From Diphasiastrum complanatum (lineage: Eukaryota; Streptophyta; Lycopodiopsida; Lycopodiales; Lycopodiaceae): DNA of 64,000 nucleotides. Under the pieces are notes generated by a model, which saw only the letters and a program-made list of their open reading frames with translations, was not told where the DNA came from and searched no databases. How positions within the stretch are numbered: position 1 is the first letter of the stretch; the number at the start of each line of letters is the position of its first letter. A program made the position numbers and the translations under genes. The stretch lies in the NCBI GenBank assembly GCA_029204225.1, contig CM055100.1, positions 65,691,812-65,755,811 on the forward strand, written 5' to 3'. Shown here piece after piece: positions 46,893 through 62,548 of the stretch.

Positions 46893-48110
46893 CAAAGAAA
46901 GCTTCTGAAGTATAAACTTTCTACTCACGATGCGTCAATTTTTCAGATAATTTTTTTGATCAATTGAAAGATTGAGACTTGAGTTTGGCAACTAAACTGG
47001 CAAGTTATCATATGAACTTTTTATGCTTAAACATCATTCTTATATGACTTGGAAAATGTTTTGGCACTAAAGATCTTGCCACTGGACATTTACACCAACG
47101 GGTGGAATAAAATTTGGTTGAATAAACATTTTGCCAATGAACATTTAAAAATTTAGATGGTAGATGATAAGGGCTCCCTATTCACCTATGATGAATGCAC
47201 TAGAATTCAAAAGCATTATTATGAATCTAACATATATAGGAGATGGATTAAACTTTTACCTTGGAGCCAACATAACAAGTTAGTCACCAAAATTTGCAAA
47301 AAATATCATAGTTGCATCGTATAATACAAGCGTATAATACGGTGCCATAAATTATGCGTATTATACATTTTTGGCTGAAAAATAAGTAGGGCTAGTTCAA
47401 AATAATAGATACGCCTACCTTTACCTTATGACGATTCACAAGTTTTTATCAAATACTTCATGTGAGATCCACACTTTTCCACGAAATCTTGTTCTTATGT
47501 TTATGTTTGAAGGGATGAACACTAAGATAATATAATCTAAATGTGAAAATAGCACTCTTAGATCTAAATGCCACTCCAAAAAAGCTACTTGTTCCTTTTT
47601 GGCGTATTTATTTGTATGGTGTGAGATCTTCTCGAGATTGCCATGCAACCCAAGCTCCAATATAGTCTTCCAAATGAGTATATTCATCTTGTTAGAGTCA
47701 TGTTGGGCTCCCTTCACATAATTTTCTTGGTGAATTTATCTCCAAGAAACTATTGTCATCCTAAAAAGGACTTGAAAAGTACCTTCACTCATGTTTCAAG
47801 AAAATCCTAGCTAGTCCAAGCCCTCCATATATTAACTTGTATTGGTATTATCCAGTCTACTTATGAGATTTCAATATGTATTTGATGTTCATATAATGTG
47901 GATTGTTTGCACTATTTTTGGCAACAAGATTTACCAAGTTAACTATCGGATGACTCCCATAAATTTATCAGCCACCACACATACTAGATAGTTAAAAGGA
48001 TTCTATTTTTTGTATTATAGATATTTGAATTAGCTCATCAGAACATTTGTATGCTGCCAATATTACTCAGATTTTAAGTTTATCTCCTCTTACCAAAATT
48101 GCTTGATTAT

Positions 48111-48113
<3 letters not shown>
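46893..48113. other. Intergenic, nothing recognised
   Basis: AT-rich sequence with short frames only. It separates the H2A gene from a (TC)n tract and the copia copy. Confidence 0.5.

Positions 48114-48174
<61 letters not shown>
48114..48174. repeat. (TC)n microsatellite
   Basis: About 30 uninterrupted TC units, followed by short ATGTACACACATGCACACACAT repeats. Confidence 0.97.
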
Positions 48175-48176
<2 letters not shown>

Positions 48177-48417
48177 ATATGTACACACATGCACACACAT
48201 TTGGATTTGAATGATGACAATAAGTTTTAGTATTTATGAGTCATAATGATAATCAAGAGGAGGAAGAAACACCTACAACTCTTAAGTGAATAACTTTATC
48301 ATAGATCATGCATTTAGTTGTTGCTTTGGACATGAAGAAGGAATTCGGCTATTGATGTTTACTTGTTGAAATTCATAAAGTTCAATGAATTGACTATGAT
48401 ATTGTAGGGTTTGATAT

Positions 48418-51400
48418 ATGCCATATAACTTTGTTTTGAAAGTATGGGACAACCTGAGCTCACTATATGATGTGAGGGACATGACTTCCAAGTTGCATCT
48501 CAAAAGGAAATTCTTCAAACTCAAGATGTTGAAGGGTGATTCACTTCAAAATCATGTTAACCAATTTAAGAATCTCTTGCAACAGATGGCAATTGTCGGA
48601 TCGATCATCGACAATCAAGATGAAATCATGACATTGCTTTCAAGATTGCCTCCTACATATGAAAACTGGGTGATGATCATATCGACACCACTCAGATTTA
48701 ACTCTTACTAGAGTTATCACTATGTTGCTGCAAGAAGACAATCGAAGAAGTCAAGACACCACTTTGACTTCATCATCTTATGCTCTATATGTCAACAATG
48801 GCAAAGCAATAGAAGAAGAAAAGCTCTAAGCAATCCGCGTCAATTCAGAAGCCAACAAAGTCAAGAGCAATTATCAAATCCACAATCGAAGAAGAAGATG
48901 TTCTGTAAGTATTGCAAACACACTAATCATGAGATCCAAAATTGCATGGTACTAAAAGCAAAGAATTCGAACAAGCAACCATATCAACAGGCGAATACAG
49001 TCGCAGTATCATCTCTATCTCCCAAACTTGACATGGACGAAGGAGCATTTATGGTCAAAGACCAAAAGGCATGATTCGATAATTCTTGGTTTCTAGATTC
49101 CGGAGCTACTAAACATATGACCAGTCATCGTGAGCATTTTCACTCCTATATGCCTTACATTACAAAGATATTCGTTCATCTTGGCAACTATAATATACAC
49201 ACTATCGAAGGTGAAGGCATTGTAAGATTGAAGTTCCAACATGATCAATTCAAGCTACTATTAAATGTTTTCTATGTACCTGAACTCTCTATGAATCTGT
49301 TATCAGTAAGTAGAATCATTGATCTAGGTCATAGGGTAGAGTTTGAGTCCGATCAATGCCGAATTATCGATAGGACAAATAAGATCCTTGCATTGGCGCA
49401 TGGTTATTCTGACACTAGCCAAGCCTTGAAAACCTCTGTTCTTGTCAATAAAGCATTGCTTTGGCATTATAGATTATGACACTTGAATCATATATATGTG
49501 TTGAACATATCCAGACAATCCGTAGTACTTGATCTCAACTATCAAGCTAACAAAGTCGACCTCACTTTTAGTCACAGGTACATCCTTGGAAAACAGACTA
49601 GGATGTTTTTTAGATTGAGTCATAGGCATGCAACAAAATATGTTCTAGATGTTGTTCATTCAGATATATGTAGTCCAACGCAAACTCCGTCATTGCTTGA
49701 TGCAAAGTATTTCATTACCTTCATTGACGAATATTCGAGAAAAACATCTGTTTATTTTACTAAGCAGAATTTGGAGGCTTTCAAAATCTTTCGACAATTG
49801 AAAGAGTGTGTAGAAATGGAAATTGGTAAAATAATCAAAGCGCTTAGGTCCGACAACTAGGGAGAGTACATCTCTACCGAATTCAAGGAATATTGCCTTA
49901 AAAACGGCATTGAGGAACAATTCATTACCTCCTATTCACCTCAGTCAAATGGACTTGTTGAGAGAAATAACAGAACCTTAGTCGAATCGACTAAGTGTAT
50001 GCTTGCTCATGTGACACTTCCGAAATCCTTTTGGGCTGAAGTTGTTTCCACTACAGCTTATATTCAAAACAGATGTCTGACTAAAGGTCTCTCAAACAAA
50101 ACACCTTATGAAGTTTGGACAGGCTCCAAAGCATCATTATCAAACGTACAAGTTTTTGGATGTATCGCTTATGAGCAAACACCGTCAGACCTCAAGAAGA
50201 AACTTGACTTCCAGAGTATCAAATCTATTTTCATTAGCTACATTGTGTCAGATAAAGCTTTTAAGTTGTATGATCCTGTCGAGTCAGAGGTATTCACCAT
50301 TTGGGCCATCGTCTTCATCAAAGATCAGTTTATCGACCTCAAAGGCAAGGGCAAAGGTCATATAGTCGAACTATCAACCTCTCTTAAAATATCGAACACT
50401 TATGTTCCTGAGTCGACTATTCCTATTGAAGGTCCTAGCTCTTCTACTTCAGACAAACAACTTATCAATAGTGAATCCGAAGATGATGATGTTGCATCTC
50501 AACAACTACAACATGATGAAAATAATCAACTTTGCTCATTTTCCAGAAGATCGACAAGAGAACTCTCTTATCAAGAAATAGACTTGGACTATTGTTGAAC
50601 TACTTGCCATCAAAAATGTAGTTGATTGCAAATGGATATTTAAAATCAAATAAATGGCAGATGGAAGTATCGATCATACAAAAGCTCGACTTGTCGCAAG
50701 AGGATCCTCTCAGGTACATAATGTCGACTACACTGAGACTTTCAGTCCAGTAGTTAAACATTCTTCAATCAGACTTCTATTGTGATTTGCTGCTGCAGCA
50801 TATCTAGAGGTTCATCAAATGGATGTACAAATAGCATATCTTAATGGAGTTATCGAAGAAGACATTTAAATGATGCAATCCCAAGGTTATAATATTGAAA
50901 GCAAATAGAATCATGTATGTAAACTCCACAACACACTTTATGGCTTGAAGCAATCTGCTAGAGCATGGTTTCAAAGGATCAACACTTTTCTTATCGATCA
51001 TGGCTATAAACCAAACACTTCAGATTCTAATGTCTAATTCAAGTTAGTGCAGCATTCCTTTCTTATTATCACTTTGTATGTGGACGACACACTGCTTTTC
51101 AGCAACAATATCGATCTAATAAAAGAAAGCTAAATCAATGTTGTCTTCAGAATTTGACATGATCGATCTGGGCGAAGCTCATTACTGTCTAAGTATTCAA
51201 ACCCAAAGAGACAAAAAGCAAAAGTTGATTTACATTACTCAACAAGGATACATTCACAATATGTTGATTATCAGATATAATCTGACGAATTGCAAGTTAG
51301 CTCACTCACCAATGGACCCATGACTCAAATTGTCGAAGGACCAATGTCCTCGGATGATCGAAGAGGAGCAGATGTGTGAGTATTCTTATCATTCGATAAT

Positions 51401-51560
51401 AGGATCTCTTATGTACGCGATGATCAGTACCAGCTTAAGTCAGTTCCTTAAGTCAGTTTATGACTAATCCTGGTATCACACATTGGAAGGCTTTGATGCA
51501 AGTGTTGTAGACACTTCAATTAATTTGACATCCTTTATTTTAGAGGCTCAAATGGAAAAC
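48418..51560 (+). mobile_element. Degenerate copia element (plus), gag to RNase H edge
   Basis: In order: gag (VWDNLSSLYDVRD, GDSLQNHVNQF; 48418-48711), CCHC knuckle CKYCKHTNHEIQNC (48898-48948), protease WFLDSGATKHM with intact Asp (about 49087-49120), gag-pre-integrase (to 49479), integrase (VVHSDICSPTQTPSL, YSPQSNGLVERNNRTLVES, TLPKSFWAEVV; 49483-50110), a 199-residue linker frame (49999-50598), reverse transcriptase pieces ([25 protein letters not shown] at about 51075) and HWKALMQV near 51480. Multiple TAG/TGA/TAA interruptions make it inactive. LTRs were not identified. It shares a family with 42.93-44.64 kb. Confidence 0.85.
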
Positions 51561-51929
51561 TCTTCAAATCTGCTTGTATTATGAGTTGACCGATCTTTTG
51601 AAAACGTGGTACTCAGCATGTAGGATTGGGTAGCAATTTTTGTTGTACTAAGTTTCGCCTATAATTTCTTGCATATTTCTTCTAACTTAGCACATTTCTT
51701 TCACAACTCTACGATTTCATCATGGACTCGTGGCTTTAAGCAGGAAATGTTTAATGACATGGATTCCTTTTTTATCTTTGAGTCCGTTTCATCCTCATAT
51801 TCACTTGAATCATCAACTTCTACTTCTCTAGATGTAGCAGCATTCAGAGCCTCATTTTCTTTCTTAAAGGCTCCAGGAATTTCGATCTTAAAATTTTGAT
51901 AATATCATTTCGATACTTCTTGAGCTCCT

Positions 51930-52205
51930 CTTCTTTTGGGGATTTACCTAGCTTGCATGGACACATGCACAAGAGAGGTTGGGGCCTATATATTCTAGTT
52001 GGAACTCGCCCTCCTACCATTCTATAGTGTGGTTTTTATTACCAATTTTCTCTCTCTACACTTGCATCCTATCATGGCTCATGGGTGATTCTACTGGAGA
52101 TTGATCAATGGCTTCCTATTGGTTGGGTGGTTTTACTCCACTGTGTTTTCTTTGTATTTGTCTTGTAAGCAGGATTTCAGGAGCTTTCCCTTCGATAGGT
52201 ATAGT
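51930..52205 (+). repeat. Gypsy-like LTR, copy 2 (partial)
   Basis: CCTATATATTCTAGTTGGAACTCGCCCT and later TTGGTTGGGTGGTTTTACTCC and AGCTTTCCCTTCGATAGG (each quoted in part) match the order of words in 33.94-34.16 kb. This is a diverged second copy, truncated at its 5' side. No internal region was found. Confidence 0.5.
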
Positions 52206-54392
52206 CAAAAGTAAGGTAGAGAGAAATACTAGATTTATTGAGTGTTCCAAAGCAATGCAAAGATTTTAGAGCTAGATTGGATAACATCTTTATCGTCCCT
52301 TAATGAAAAATGCATGTTTTCAAGAATACATGTCCTAAGTTCAATAATCTAAACAAGATTTGCCTTGTGCACTCACCAACAAATGTAAAATGTCATTATA
52401 GCATTTGTATTCATTTAAAACACATCTTCCCTTGTTGATTTGGATTCCAAACTTGGTGTGTGTGCCTCATTATTCTATGGCAATAAGAAAAAATTAGTCC
52501 AAACACTTAGGTCCACAACAACATTTTCTTCCCTACGAAGTAGTTGCACAAGTCACCACCATGAATGGTTAGTTTTAAGAGAGTGAACCACTGGTGCTAA
52601 TTTTGTAACTAGCTAGTGGAATGGTTTTTTTTTTTGTGATAATTTCTTTGGACATCAACTAAGTTTCTCAACTTGGCAGCCATTAATGCATGGAAGATTT
52701 CTTTGGCTTAGCTGTAACACGTCAACTTTTGTCTCTTGATCTGTTTTGCATATGTTTGATCTATCAAATGTCTTGACCTTTTGTATAAGTTGTTGAATAT
52801 AACAAAAAAATTCTTCTCTCAACTTGGGAGTTGTTAATGCGAAAACATTTATTTGGCATCAACCATTGGCCATAATATAATTTTTTGGTTTTTACTTTGT
52901 AATCACTCATGTTTTTAGTTGGATATGATCTAGAATTAATCTCTAATTATAATTCTTGTGGCTATTGAAGTTCTACGTGGAGTTTTGGGCATTTGTTCTT
53001 GATGTATCTTTTGTATAATTGTCTTCACGTATGTTCATGTTGCTATTTCTTCTATTGTTCACATTGTTTTTATTGTTGCATGAAATTCGATTTGTGCGCA
53101 AACATCTATTGTAGATAGATTTATGAATTGATGATATTGTGCACATATACATCTTAAAAAAAAATTTAATCAAATTAAAAGCTTGGTCCTTTACGTCAAT
53201 TTTTGAATTGAGAGTGGCCACAACGCATAAGTAAGTATACTAGCTGAACCTAGGAAATTGGGGCTAAAGTAATAAAGATCGAATGAAATATTGTGATATC
53301 ATGCATGTTGTCTTCTTTATAATTGTAGATTCAAAATGTTCCCCTTCAATTGACACCACCATCATTTTCACAATTTTATCCTAAAGATGTTCTTTGTTAC
53401 TCTAGACCAATGGCAAGGCTTTTGGTAAAAAAAATTAGCTTGCAGCTCTAACACTCTCTATTTGTTGAGTCTTAGTGTTCAAAATGCAACATGATTATGG
53501 CAAGTAGAGACTTAGCCTTTCAAGGAAAAACTTTGCAATAAATGGGGACAAAGCATAGCATGAAAAAAAATCAATAAAATGGATCTTGAGATTGATGGCA
53601 TTGTTTGCAAATTGCTTCTTTCAAAGAACTTAGTTAGCGCAATTTTCAATGTGATTACAATGATCCATAGTCCACCTTCCATCAAAGGTGTCAACTAAAT
53701 TGGAATATGGGAAACTTTTTAGATCATAGATTTCACAAAAATAATAATAATCAAAAAGCCTAAAGGAATAAAGGGATCAATTACATCACATCCACTTGGC
53801 TACATAAATAGTAAAACATTGCGCCTATTACACATGATGTGAGATATGGTTGGGTCATGAAAATCATACTTTATAATGTCAAGTGTGTGAGCAAGCACGC
53901 ACTCAATTTGTAGTGCTATGGACTTGGTAGAGTACAAAGTTGAACTAAGTGTCTAGTACCCAAGTTGAATTTACATAATCTACAAAATCTTTATTACCTA
54001 ATGTTTCACATTTACTAACTAATTAGGTTGTGTCATGAAATAAAATTGTATATGAGAAGGTTTAACTACTTCATTTGCCAAGCTTTCCATCATCATGGTT
54101 TAAAATTAGCTTTTGATTTATGGGTTTGAGTTCTTAAAATACAAGATGATATGTACAAATCTTATTCATCACTGCAAATAGCAAATGACACTAGGGTGCA
54201 ATATTAGAGTAAACTAACCCAGAGAAACAGAATTGCGCAGGCAAATCTTTACAGAGAAGTATGTACAATTGATCGTTTGCATCTTGAGTTCCTCAATATC
54301 TCTGCTGTGTCTGTACATATCAAGCATACAACATGATTACCTGCTGCATCGATCTCTTGTAGAAAGATTGCTGGGCGTTGCCATAGAGAACA
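52206..54392. other. Intergenic 3' of the GDSL gene
   Basis: AT-rich, short frames, no domain. Probably includes the 3' UTR of the lipase gene near its right edge. Confidence 0.5.
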
Positions 54393-55484
54393 TTAGAGTG
54401 TAGCTAGCTGCTGAACACTCATCGGAGAGCAGATTGCATGATCTGTATCCCACCACATTGAATTTGCGAGAACATAGTTTGTCATTTCTGTTGGGTGAAA
54501 TTCATCCCACCATAAATATGTGCTTGCGTTCTTGCATGCCATTTCAGGAAAGATACACATCATCCAACCACCATATACTTGTGAACCGCAGCATGCATCG
54601 CTCACAGTCTCAAAACCTGCACTTGAAAATATTAGTAATATATCTCGGTATTGATGAATAACCAACTACAAAATCAAGGTTGAGAAGACAACTTCAAGGC
54701 ATTATCAGAAACACCTTAGGATTGAAAATTTTGACCACAAAATGTATCTTCTAGTGCATGATACCTATTGCAGATCAATTTGGATCCGTAGAAATTTCTA
54801 ATCCTTGCAGTTTAAAGAATAAAGGATGGACAAGTTTAGGCTCAAATGATACCATAAGTGCGCGGGCTTTCGATAATCCGCTGCAAGACAGCATATATAT
54901 CACAGAAGATGATGTTCATCCCTGGAAGCCTTCTATTGAGATCTTCGACTGCAACATTCACTGCGCTGTTGTAGTCATTAACCATGATGTTCAGATCATC
55001 AACGCATCTGCCTGCCGCGCTTGCGGCCTCCTGGAAGAGATAATGTGGCGCACACCCCAATGGTCCCACGCCAACCACTACCATCTTCCGAACGCCACCA
55101 TTGTACAGAGCCTGCAAGAGAGAAGAGATGCTTTTTTTATAGGTCCATCAACCAGACTGCAAGCCTGAAAGAAGAAGCTTGAGGTGATGAAAACAAAAGC
55201 TGAATTGAGAAGAACTTTAACCGTTATCTGCTCAGATAATCTGGACACAAGTATCTGACTGAAATCATCTGGGGCGAACTTGTGCTGAACTCCTGAAACA
55301 TTCCTCAGGTAATAATGGATGTAGTCATTGCTACCAATTGAGATGTAGGCTATGGATCGTGAAACTAGCGTCTTAGCAGTTTCTTCTCCCAGAAGCAAAA
55401 CGAATTCGTCTATGGTATCAAGCATGTCTTTGATTTGCTCAACGAAGGGAATATGTTGACCCTACAAGGATGAAACAAAACCCA

Positions 55485-55573
<89 letters not shown>

Positions 55574-56552
55574 CCAAATCAGCTCCACTGGATAAGAGAA
55601 TGCCTGCGCCCCCGGATGCAAAATTTACCCCGTGCTGCATGGTAGAAGCATTTTGCTGGGTTAGATACGCCGGTACCAATGGTAGCCCAAGGAATGATGC
55701 TGCAAACAAACAAATATTTGCGTCAGGAGAGCTTATACGCGTCAGTAACTTTGAAAGCATCATCAAATAAAGCAAGGATGTATTGTGGTTACCAATATAA
55801 TCCACAGTTAAACGACCATTGCTGAATCTTCCAGTTGGTCTATGAGTATCAAAATCTCGTCCGTATGGTGGAAGATTTGCTCTAGCCAGTGTGATTAGGT
55901 AATTGTTGTTCCCAGAGTCGACAGTGGAGTCACCAAATATAAAGAATGCAGGCACACTCGTTCGTTTCAGTTCTTCAAATCCATTTAAAATTTCCCAGGC
56001 ACCGTATACTGAAGATTTGCTAGTTAACACTGGACTCGATGCATTCTCAGAATCGGATGTATCCAACAAATCAGACGTGATCTTTGTGCCGTCTTCAGTG
56101 GCTATCATCTCTAGATCGAGGAGGGAATCAGGCGGAGATTCTAGTCTGTTACTGCGTATCAGTAAGCTCGATTTAGCATCCTCTGTTCGATCTTCGGAGT
56201 CACAAGAATCTTCTAATACGTACGCATTTTCTGTGCTAGCAAAAATTTCGAGTTCAGAACCGGAAACAACATTCTTCTTTTCGGCAGAGTCACCGCTTGC
56301 GACTATAGAAGTTTCCTGATGTACAGCGGCACTCACAAACCGATCATCATCCGATCTGATGGATGCCTTGTCCGCAGCAATGCCAATCATTCTTGAATTC
56401 ACACCCGGAATCTGATGAAAAATTGTTCCCAAACAAACTATCACGAGGAGCAAGCAATCAAGAAACACACAGGCAAATACAACAACCGTAAGCAGTTTCA
56501 TCATTAAATTTCTGCTCAGCTCCAAAGACGCCTGCAGACGATTAATCCTCAA
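54393..56552 (-). CDS. GDSL-type esterase/lipase with membrane anchor
   Basis: Five exons on the minus strand: 56552-55793, 55699-55575, 55461-55222, 55111-54853 and 54616-54393, all GT-AG, giving about 535 residues. SGNH blocks are complete: [14 protein letters not shown] (Ser near 209), [16 protein letters not shown] and WWDEFHPTE (Asp/His). Plant GDSL proteins hydrolyse acyl esters, often in the wall or surface lipids. Unusually, about 200 residues precede the catalytic domain: a hydrophobic segment at about 18-45 that may be a signal anchor, then an acidic Ser/Asp/Glu-rich linker. Most family members have only a signal peptide and about 350-380 residues. Splice sites and catalytic residues are intact, so I consider it functional. 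Confidence 0.92.
55489..55568. repeat. (GA)40 microsatellite within GDSL intron 2
   Basis: Forty GA units on the plus strand, (CT)40 in the sense of the gene. Intron 2 is only 113 bp (55574-55462), so about 70% of it is this tract. It directly follows the donor site. Confidence 0.95.
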
Positions 56553-56980
56553 AGCGATTCAACCCTTCTGATCGTCTCTCGCTTGCAGATCCCGTTTATC
56601 GGAGTCGCTCCCTTTCAGATCAGATCTTCTTTGTCAGACATTATGCAGCAATGATGCATTCAAGCAATTTTACGAACGATCTTCTGCATTAACTTTTGGC
56701 TATGGCGGAACAAAGGTGACACACAGGAGAGCCCTAAACCTAAGCCAGAACTAGGGCAATTAGGGCTTCGAACTGGAGAATGAACGGGAAAATGGCAGAT
56801 ACAAAAACCCTAATCCGATGGTTTTAACCCTAAAACCTGTGGGAAGAAAAATATCGAAAGCCGCTCAGGTTCTACTCTGTGATTACGTTTTTTAGTTTAA
56901 GTTTTGAGGTTTGGGTTCTCGGGAGAGCAATGATGAGGTGATGTGAGAGAGAGAGGTATTTAGGGTTTGCATTGGGGCTG
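56553..56980 (-). promoter_or_regulatory. GDSL upstream region with telo-box motifs
   Basis: AAACCCTAA-type words occur at 56805-56813 and at 56960-56968 (minus), with related CCCTAAA words at about 56735, 56760 and 56828. Telo-boxes mark many plant promoters and leaders of actively transcribed genes. No clear TATA box was seen. Confidence 0.45.
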
Positions 56981-57193
56981 ACGCGCCAAGGTTGCCGTTT
57001 AGTCTAAAAGTTATTATTCTTCAAATTAACACAAAGTAATGGGGACTCATGCACAAAAGGATTTCTTTATAAGGCCATCTAATACCCATTTTACATTTTT
57101 TTAAATGGAGAAAATTACACGTCATCATTAAAAGAATAAAAATCCATGTCATCAAATTTTGAGGGCTATCTACCTTGGGATGTAACCGTTTGG

Positions 57194-57194
<1 letters not shown>

Positions 57195-57248
<54 letters not shown>

Positions 57249-57253
57249 CTCTC
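57195..57253. repeat. (CT)n microsatellite
   Basis: About 27 CT units with one CG interruption near the end. Flanking frames are by-products of the tract. Confidence 0.95.
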
Positions 57254-57589
57254 CTGCAATAGCGTCATGTTTTGGCATTTCTGCCCTAGATCTATCCTTC
57301 GACACCCTCCATATCAACGCAAAGCTCGAAACCTGCCAATATGATGTGTTTCTCATATTTTCATGGTTAATGAAGTTGAGATTGTCCTTGGACACTTCAA
57401 TGCGATGTTGCTTCTCCAACAGACCATTGTAAGCTTTGTCATGCTTTGCAAAGATGCTTCATACAGATCCGACAGCTGCTCTTCTAAAGATAGATCCTTA
57501 GGAGCATATCCAACTACGAAACATTCCCTATAGGAAATAACCAGAGTAAGCTTGGAATAGAAGCAAAAGCAGAACAAAAATTTAGACAT
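57254..57589 (-). other. Coding-like stretch, not recognised
   Basis: Two minus-strand frames overlap: CFVVGYAPKDLSLEEQLSDLYEAS (in two pieces, CFVVGYAPKD and LSLEEQLSDLYEAS) and AKHDKAYNGLLEKQHRIEVSK. A single indel would join them, so this may be a gene relic. I do not recognise the family, and no splice sites were established. Confidence 0.25.
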
Positions 57590-60466
<2,877 letters not shown>

Positions 60467-60494
60467 CCACCAATCATCTCGCAGTCAGTGAGTC

Positions 60495-60538
60495 CCTTAG
60501 GGGGCAGTTAGCTCCCCCTAAGGAAAAACTAACTGCCC
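60495..60538. repeat. Two overlapping, mutually exclusive hairpins
   Basis: CCTTAGGGGG/CCCCCTAAGG (60495-60504 and 60514-60523) and GGGCAGTTAG/CTAACTGCCC (60502-60511 and 60529-60538) are two perfect 10-bp stems. They share bases 60502-60504, and each occupies the other's loop. They may be the end of a small foldback element. Confidence 0.85.
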
Positions 60539-62204
60539 ATTATCATTATTACTGGGTAATTCAAAAGATAGGCTTAGAACCGCTTTTTGTACCAGAACAC
60601 TATTCATGATGTAGCACAATCTGTCCCTCATAAAACCATTTCTTGGAAGGCATCAACCATGGTTTTGACTTCCTTGATAAAGGTATCTTGTTTGTGACAA
60701 TAATACATAGCTTCAATGACTTGTGAAATAATAACTTTGTCGAATTTGGAAAGCTGTACCAAGCTTGTAATAGGATCAATAGTAGTCGTATTGTTCAGAA
60801 AGTTGGCACTCTTGCTATCATTGTTCAAGAAATTCCAAGGAAAGAATTACCCAAAGATCTAACCTGTGACTTATCCAAAAAGTGTTCCACTCCATGATTG
60901 TTAATAAAACAAATATCATTAATGTATATAAAAGAATGTAAAAAAATCATTCTTAAAAGCCACTAAACTGAGCTTAGCAAGCCTTTTAATAAATTACATT
61001 TCAGAATCGGATAGGTACCAATTAGACCACATGGGCGAGCATGAAAATAGTTATATCCCGAGTCCATTGCCAAGTCTAACAATGCAATTATCTATTAAGA
61101 AAGTATTCCATAAACAAGGTATATCCATATCAACAGAGTTCCATTCACTGGATAATTGTTAAGACCATGACCATTTGGGGTTGTTTGATCATTGAACGCC
61201 CTTGTAGTTGAGTTGGGTATTAGACCATGAACATTGAATGTATAAAAATTGAGACAATCAATTTATTCATTACAATTTTAAGTCTTCTTGGACCATCCAA
61301 AGGTATATTCTCATAGCATTTAGATAGATCAGCCACCCACATAGAATAGATAGTTTTGGGTATGTTCAGATAGAAATCCATAGAAGAGTCACATTGCTAG
61401 AATAAGTTCACATTAAGGATACTCTTGTATGTCCTTCATCCTCCACTAGGAACGGAGGCAACATACTAAGAGCTCTTGTTAGGAACAAAGCAAGTATGGA
61501 TAAACAACAATCATGAGCATTGGTTATCCATCTAAAAGATTCCTTATGAGCTTTATAAGTGTAGAGCGGGTACGGTAGTGTTTAATTACACATAAAAATT
61601 TCAAGTAGTGCAAAATTGATCATGTTTATGGCAAGTTGCAAAGAATGGAAAATGAAGTTGTTTGTATTAGTAAAGAAAGGAGTAAAATTAGGTCCGGTTA
61701 GTCTATCAATAGCTAGTTTTCTAGCAAACTAGATACACAAAAGACAAGGATTATGATGTGCCTTATCCATACCATTTACAAAAAGATGCTTTGTAAGCCA
61801 TTGTAGTTCGTTGTTAGCATATTTCACTCTTGTGACAAAGGGGTAGCCTTTGTGAAGAATGGTAAAAAATGTCTTCTTATGTTGATCATGGGGGCTATGC
61901 TCATGTTGTTTCTTTGTATATTTTATTGTACATTAAGGAATGTGAACTGAGCACATATCCTTCTAAAATAGGTTGAGTTTGAGTTAGGTAGATCTACTTT
62001 TGTTGGCATGCACAAAGTTTGGTAGCATGCAAAGGTAGGTAGAATGTTACTAGGAGAATTCTACATTTGTCTAGGAAGTAGATATGCAACTTTTGTCACC
62101 TCATGCATGTACTTTGAGATGTGGATCTATGATAGTAGAGTTAACTAAAACATGTGGATCAAGCATTGTACACTTGGAAATCCACCTAGGAATTCCAGCC
62201 TCAT
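60539..62204. other. Intergenic, nothing recognised
   Basis: AT-rich, no domain-bearing frame. It borders the 5' LTR of the last copia element. Confidence 0.45.
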
Positions 62205-62536
62205 TGATGTAGGGAATTTTTGGCTTGTTTGGTTATATTGTGAATATTGAGATTTTGGTGATTTTGGCTCATTCTCTTTCTACCCTAGTGTTTGGACTCC
62301 ATATTCTCTCTCTACCCGAGAGCAGGCTATTTTTCCCATTATGAGCACTTAGAATTATTTCTGACATCTATCTCTCATAGTGACGACTTAGTTTTTTGAG
62401 TCTGTGGTATGCCATTGTGCTCTTGCCTTTGGAAGTTTCATGTAATCTGTTCATTGATCATTCATGTGCAATCACAACACCTCAGTAAGATCCTATAAGG
62501 TGTGTGGTGAAGTTCACACATGCTAAAACCTTCACG
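62205..62536 (+). repeat. Probable 5' LTR of the last copia element
   Basis: The right edge is set by the adjacent primer site; CA at 62533-62534 fits the LTR end. The left edge is uncertain, and a TG at 62205 or 62209 is the likely start. The 3' LTR lies beyond the window, so the pair cannot be compared. Confidence 0.5.
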
Positions 62537-62548
62537 TGGTATCAGAGC
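62537..62548 (+). promoter_or_regulatory. Primer binding site, initiator tRNA-Met type
   Basis: TGGTATCAGAGC, identical to the site of the truncated copia element at 19.12 kb but in plus orientation. Confidence 0.93.

Noticed and set aside
55903-56319. 138-residue plus-strand frame within GDSL exon 1
   Set aside because: Antisense shadow of the acidic linker; the minus strand has matching splice sites and catalytic blocks.
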